Shown here: positions 6,442 through 9,877 of the stretch, piece by piece
Layout: each line of letters opens with the position of its first letter
Position numbering within the stretch: position 1 is the stretch's first letter
Assembly (NCBI GenBank): GCA_002297935.1
Contig: DBLC01000050.1
Coordinates: forward strand, 1,002 to 10,878
DNA: 9,877 nucleotides
DNA from: Dialister sp. UBA734
Lineage (GTDB): Bacteria > Bacillota > Negativicutes > Veillonellales > Dialisteraceae
Reading direction: 5' to 3'
Notes under the pieces: model-generated
The model's database searches: none
Told to the model about the DNA's origin: nothing
Seen by the model: the letters and a program-made list of their open reading frames with translations, nothing else
Translations under genes and position numbers: made by a program

Positions 6442-7263
6442 ATGAAAAAAATTGCTTTTTACGGAAAAGGTGGCATTGGGAAGTCTACCACGTCTTCCAA
6501 CGTATCGGCTGCGCTGAGCCTGATGGGGAAGAAAGTGTGTCAGATCGGTTGCGATCCGAAGAATGATTCGACCCGCCTTTTGCTGGGCCACATTTGCAAG
6601 GAAACGGTGCTGGATAAAGTACGGACCAGCGATGTGGAAGATATCAAGAAAGAAGACATTGTCCATAGGGGATTTAATGGCATCACCTGTGTAGAAGCTG
6701 GTGGCCCAGAACCTGGCGTGGGATGTGCGGGACGCGGTATCATTGTGGCGCTGCAGCTATTGGATAAAATGAAAGCCTTGCCGGACGATGTAGACCTGAC
6801 GCTGTATGATGTACTGGGCGATGTGGTCTGCGGCGGTTTTGCTATGCCTATTCGAGAAGGCTATGCGAAAGAGATTTACATTGTTTCCTCTGGAGAACTG
6901 ATGTCTCTCTATGCGGCCAACAACATTGCGAAAGGCATCAAACGGTTTGCGGTCCGCGGGGAAGTGCGTCTGGCTGGGATTATTGGAAATAGTCGTAACG
7001 TGCCTGGGGAAAAGGAATTGCTTCTGGAATTTTGCAAGAAACTGAATACCCACCTGGTGGCTTTCATTCCTCGTGACAAGATTGTGAATATCGCGGAAAA
7101 TCACAAACAGACCGTCTTGGAATATGCTCCCGATTCCGCCCAGGCTGGGGTGTATCGGAACTTGGCTGAAACCATTTGGAATAATACGGAATTGACCATC
7201 CCGACGCCAATGACTTTTGAGGAGTTGGAGAAACTGGCAGGCACTTATGGCACTGAAGACTAA
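6442..7263 (+). CDS. NifH-like iron protein (ATP-dependent reductase component)
   Basis: This 273-residue protein belongs to the NifH/BchL/ChlL family: a homodimeric ATPase with one shared [4Fe-4S] cluster that passes electrons to a nitrogenase-like partner. The P-loop GKGGIGKST (residues 8-16) and the switch motif GCDPKNDSTR (36-45) are intact. The cluster cysteines are Cys95 in GGPEPGVGCAGRG and Cys130 in YDVLGDVVCGGFAMP. Arg98 corresponds to the arginine that is ADP-ribosylated in some nitrogenase iron proteins. The length is close to that of true NifH. The Shine-Dalgarno AAAGGAG (6429-6435) is six bases from ATG, and a good promoter precedes it. It overlaps the downstream D-like gene. Family identity is certain; a role in nitrogen fixation is not supported by the neighbouring subunits, so the symbol nifH is withheld. 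Confidence 0.95.
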   Translation: MKKIAFYGKGGIGKSTTSSNVSAALSLMGKKVCQIGCDPKNDSTRLLLGHICKETVLDKVRTSDVEDIKKEDIVHRGFNGITCVEAGGPEPGVGCAGRGIIVALQLLDKMKALPDDVDLTLYDVLGDVVCGGFAMPIREGYAKEIYIVSSGELMSLYAANNIAKGIKRFAVRGEVRLAGIIGNSRNVPGEKELLLEFCKKLNTHLVAFIPRDKIVNIAENHKQTVLEYAPDSAQAGVYRNLAETIWNNTELTIPTPMTFEELEKLAGTYGTED

Positions 7264-8542
7264 ATGGCTTTTAGCGAAAACAAAATCCTGCAGTTGTACC
7301 ATGGTAGGGGTCTATCGGGCCGTTTCCTTCTGTCAAGATGTGGCAGTCATATTTCATAGCCCCATCGGCTGCGCCCATGTGGCGTCCACCATGGACCTGG
7401 GTTCCGGTTTCCGCGTGGTGGCCGACCAGGGACAGGAGAAACGACCGCCGACGCCGCTGATTTCATCTCACCTTCGGGAAAAAGACAGCATTTTTGGTGG
7501 CATTCCTCGGCTTCATCAGTGTATTTCCTATGTGATGGACACCTACAAGCCCAAGTGCCTTTTCATTGTCTCTTCCTGCGTGGCCGGTGTCATTGGAGAT
7601 GATATCGACCAGGAAGCAGAAGACGCAGAAAAGGAATACGGTATTCCTGTCATTTCCATGCCCTTTGCGGGATTTTTGGGCGGCGAATATTCCGATGCCT
7701 ATTACAAAACGGTGGATGTGATGATTTCCCGTTTCTTTAAGAAACAGGACCACGTGCCCGGCCGAGTGCTTCTTTTGGGTGACCAGATGGGGCCAGAAGG
7801 GCAGTATGCCCGGGAAGTGAAGCGACTGCTTTCTCTCTTTGGCCTGGATGTGCATTGGCAATTTCCGGGATATGTGCCGTTTGATGAATGGAAACAGATT
7901 CCCTCGGCGTCTTTATCCATTTTGCTGGGCACCGCCGGACAGCCCGGTGGTATGCTGGACGTGGCAAAACGATTGGAAACAGAGTTTGGAGTTCCCACCT
8001 TGGGCGATGTGTATCCGGTAGGATGGGAAAATACGTGCCAGTGGATTCGCGCCTTGGCGAACCAGCTGGGACAGCCGGACAAAGGAGAAGCCATCGTGGC
8101 AGCAGAAGAAAAGCGGCTCCATGATGCCATTTCTTCCTATCTTCCAGTAACCCGCGGGAAAAAGGTTGTAGTGGTGATCGGCCGTGGCCCTCGTTGGTAT
8201 CGTCCGGTGGAAACGTTGAAAGGGTTGTCGCGGTTGGAAATGGATATTACCGGCGTGGTCTATTTCGATAACTTGACCGACGAAGAGAAGAAGATTCTCA
8301 CCGAACAGATTCATTCATTTGGACCGATTCCGATTTGGAATGCGGCGGAAGGGCAGACAGTGATCGATGAGGCTGATGTGTGCCTTACTACCAATGAAAT
8401 GTTTAATACCCAGACAAAGCAGATGTTTATCCCTATGATTCCGCTGACCGGGACGGAAGGAGAAATTTGCCAGCTCAGAGCCATCTATCGGTTGCTTTGC
8501 CGGTATGGAAATAAAGGAGGGATTGCCTATGTCACCGTGTGA
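7247..8542 (+). CDS. Nitrogenase component 1-like protein, NifD-like subunit
   Basis: The product is 431 residues (from ATG 7247) and belongs to the nitrogenase component 1 oxidoreductase family. Three cysteines sit where P-cluster ligands lie in NifD: Cys17 (CTMVGVYRA), Cys42 (FHSPIGC, 25 residues on; 26 in NifD) and Cys111 (SSCVAGVIGDDI, like the CPIGLIGDDI region). Rossmann-like domains follow, for example GRVLLLGDQMG and KKVVVVIGRG. No equivalent of the cofactor Cys or His of NifD is seen: the matching region reads ILLGTAGQPGGML. The start is uncertain. ATG 7247 overlaps the previous gene by 17 bases with a weak site (GGCAGG), while another frame from ATG 7264 reads MAFSENKILQ and would join CTMVGVYRA by a +1 shift. 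The substrate is unknown; it should pair with the downstream K-like protein. Confidence 0.88.
   Translation: MALKTKWLLAKTKSCSCTMVGVYRAVSFCQDVAVIFHSPIGCAHVASTMDLGSGFRVVADQGQEKRPPTPLISSHLREKDSIFGGIPRLHQCISYVMDTYKPKCLFIVSSCVAGVIGDDIDQEAEDAEKEYGIPVISMPFAGFLGGEYSDAYYKTVDVMISRFFKKQDHVPGRVLLLGDQMGPEGQYAREVKRLLSLFGLDVHWQFPGYVPFDEWKQIPSASLSILLGTAGQPGGMLDVAKRLETEFGVPTLGDVYPVGWENTCQWIRALANQLGQPDKGEAIVAAEEKRLHDAISSYLPVTRGKKVVVVIGRGPRWYRPVETLKGLSRLEMDITGVVYFDNLTDEEKKILTEQIHSFGPIPIWNAAEGQTVIDEADVCLTTNEMFNTQTKQMFIPMIPLTGTEGEICQLRAIYRLLCRYGNKGGIAYVTV
8513..8520 (+). promoter_or_regulatory. Strong ribosome binding site that decides the K-like start
   Basis: AAAGGAGG inside the end of the D-like gene lies eight bases before ATG 8529. 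It makes the upstream in-frame ATG 8505, which precedes the site, unlikely. Confidence 0.85.
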
Positions 8543-9788
8543 TTGGGAAGCCGCGTGTCATCATGGAAGCACTTGCGGGCTTACTGGTTCTTCTGCGTTT
8601 TTTGATTCCATTCCGGGAAGCTTTACCCTCATCAATGGCCCGTTGTGGTGCTATTTTTATGCCATGAAATATGTGGACAACGAAAATCCCATGGCGTCCC
8701 AGCGTTTTTCCTGCACCCAGCCAGGGCCCAATTCGTTGGTCTATGGCACCGAAGCAGATTTGAAAAAAGGTTTTGATACCATCAAGTCCTATGGCAAGCC
8801 CGAGCGAGTCTTTGTCACCAGCAACTGCAGCGTTAGTCTGGTGGGGGACGATACCCAGGGCATTGCGGACCGATTGGGACTGCCCTGGCCGGTGTATGCT
8901 ATGGATAGCGGGGGACTTAAAGGCAGTTTTGAAGCGGGATTTAGTGCGGCCTCTCTTCGAGTGGAACAGGAAATGAAATCCCTTCCTCGCCAAGAACAGT
9001 CGGTCAACGTGCTGGGACTTTCCACTACTTGTATGAAAGGAAGAGAAGATGCAGCCGAAATTCGCCGTCTCCTGACTATGGCGGACATTGCTGTGGTATC
9101 TATGCCTGGCAGTGGCGATACATGGGACACCATCATGGCTGCTCCGTCTGCGGCTTTGAATGTGGTGGTTCGCGATGAATTGGGCCTGTCCTTGGCCAAG
9201 AAAATGGAAGCTGATTTCGGGATTCCCTACGTATCGGTGGGCCTGCCCTATGGGGTGGACGGCACCATCCGGTGGGTAAAGAAAATCATTGACACCTTAG
9301 GGGCTGGCGATAGCACCAAGGTGGAAGAAGAAGGAAAGAAAGAAAAAGAATACCTCTTTCGCAAAGGGAATAACTTGGAATCCCTTTGGGGCGGTTTGTG
9401 GTTTGACCATATTCTGATTTCCGCTCCTCCATCGGAAGCGGCCGGCATGGCAGAAGCCATCCGAAGCGAAATGGCGGACACGGCCAAACTGACCATCCAT
9501 TTCCAGGCCAAAACCGATTTGATCGTTCCGGCGGCCGATGAAATTCGCCATGTTAGCCGGGATGATGCGCTCATCAAGAAAGATTACGAAACTTGGGACG
9601 GCGGCTTGGTCCTCAGCAGCAGTCACGAAACCATGCTCCTCACGAGGATGGGAAAGAAATTTACCTTCTTCCATATCGCTCTTCCATCTCACGACGAAGT
9701 TCATTTCTCTGACGTCCCCTTCTGCGGTCTACGAGGCGCAGCGTACTTGTATGAACAGCTGTGGAATGCGAAGTTTAGGAATCGGTGA
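8529..9788 (+). CDS. Nitrogenase component 1-like protein, NifK-like subunit
   Basis: This 419-residue protein is the second component 1-type subunit, overlapping the D-like gene by 14 bases. Three cysteines match the NifK P-cluster pattern: Cys16 (STCGLTGSSAFF), Cys41 (LINGPLWC, 25 residues later, the spacing seen in NifK) and Cys100 (SNCSVSLVGDD, like the CMAEVIGDD region). The motif NSLVYGTEADLKKGF resembles the K-side FGG..L region. Two further N-terminal cysteines, Cys4 and Cys10, give C-x5-C-x5-C, not part of the canonical pattern. The C-terminal part (about 285-419) keeps the family fold ending PFCGLRGAAYLYEQLWN. With the D-like protein it probably forms the heterotetramer that receives electrons from the NifH-like protein. 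The substrate is unknown. The next repeat begins two bases after the stop. Confidence 0.88.
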   Translation: MSPCDWEAACHHGSTCGLTGSSAFFDSIPGSFTLINGPLWCYFYAMKYVDNENPMASQRFSCTQPGPNSLVYGTEADLKKGFDTIKSYGKPERVFVTSNCSVSLVGDDTQGIADRLGLPWPVYAMDSGGLKGSFEAGFSAASLRVEQEMKSLPRQEQSVNVLGLSTTCMKGREDAAEIRRLLTMADIAVVSMPGSGDTWDTIMAAPSAALNVVVRDELGLSLAKKMEADFGIPYVSVGLPYGVDGTIRWVKKIIDTLGAGDSTKVEEEGKKEKEYLFRKGNNLESLWGGLWFDHILISAPPSEAAGMAEAIRSEMADTAKLTIHFQAKTDLIVPAADEIRHVSRDDALIKKDYETWDGGLVLSSSHETMLLTRMGKKFTFFHIALPSHDEVHFSDVPFCGLRGAAYLYEQLWNAKFRNR

Positions 9789-9790
9789 TT

Positions 9791-9823
9791 CTAGGGATTA
9801 GTAGCTAGGGATAAGGGATTAGG
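9791..9823 (+). repeat. Dispersed repeat, copy 4
   Basis: CTAGGGATTAGTAGCTAGGG followed by ATAAGGGATTAGG begins two bases after the stop of the K-like gene. It shares the core of the copies at 1148, 2491 and 5872. Confidence 0.72.
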
Positions 9824-9840
9824 AAATATAACTCTATCCG

Positions 9841-9877
9841 TAGTGGCACTAGCGGTAACCCTCTTCCTTTGGAAGGG
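9841..9877 (+). repeat. Left end of a second MITE-like element (cut by window edge)
   Basis: TAGTGGCACT (9841-9850) matches TAGTAGCACT at 4081-4090. After exactly ten bases in both cases comes a 7-bp hairpin with a 3-base loop: CTCTTCC-TTT-GGAAGGG here (9861-9877) and CTCCCCC-GCC-GGGGGAG at 4101-4117. The stem bases differ but pairing is kept (one pair here is a T-G wobble). It also contains TAGCGGTA, found inside the first element at 4138. Confidence 0.55.

Noticed and set aside
7264..7359. The 31-codon frame MAFSENKILQ... as an independent small gene
   Set aside because: It lacks its own ribosome site and makes more sense as an alternative N-terminus of the D-like gene, so it is reported as a frame question.
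6442..9788. Annotation as nifHDK for nitrogen fixation
   Set aside because: The cofactor ligands are not evident, both catalytic subunits are short compared with NifD and NifK, and no assembly genes are visible.

Overview
The window suggests a diderm Firmicute of the class Negativicutes (relatives of Veillonella, Dialister, Megasphaera or Acidaminococcus). The reasons are the outer-membrane and lipid A genes (bamA, OmpH/Skp-type chaperones, lpxD) in the compact order known from that class, Firmicute-style strong Shine-Dalgarno sites, and small dispersed intergenic repeats. The genus cannot be fixed from the sequence alone. All convincing genes lie on the + strand.

Region 1 (1-5865) is an outer-membrane biogenesis block. 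It holds the 3' part of bamA (beta-barrel insertase), an unrecognised secreted beta-rich protein, three tandem OmpH/Skp-like proteins (one soluble periplasmic, two lipoproteins) and lpxD (lipid A acylation). A strong intrinsic terminator follows lpxD. Together these genes supply the barrel-insertion machine, periplasmic holdases for its clients, and one enzyme of lipid A synthesis. The gaps within the block carry repeats rather than clear promoters.

Region 2 (5866-6441) is about 575 bases without a supported gene. It holds a copy of a short dispersed repeat, an unexplained stretch, a remarkable 185-base imperfect inverted repeat (6171-6355) and a good sigma-70-type promoter just upstream of the next operon.

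Region 3 (6442-9788) is a tightly overlapping three-gene nitrogenase-like operon: a NifH-like iron protein followed by NifD-like and NifK-like catalytic subunits. The iron protein has a complete P-loop and both cluster cysteines. Each catalytic subunit keeps the three P-cluster-type cysteines, but the D-like protein lacks recognisable ligands for the iron-molybdenum cofactor. No nifE, nifN or nifB is visible. This looks like an ATP-driven reductase of unknown substrate rather than a nitrogen-fixing enzyme, and it is the most interesting system here. The N-terminus of the D-like gene has a possible frame conflict.

The window ends (9789-9877) in two more repeats. Three non-coding repeat families recur: a GGGATTAGTAGCTAGGGATTAGG-type repeat in four gaps, a structured MITE-like element (4081-4310, with a partial relative at 9841-9877), and the 185-base inverted repeat.
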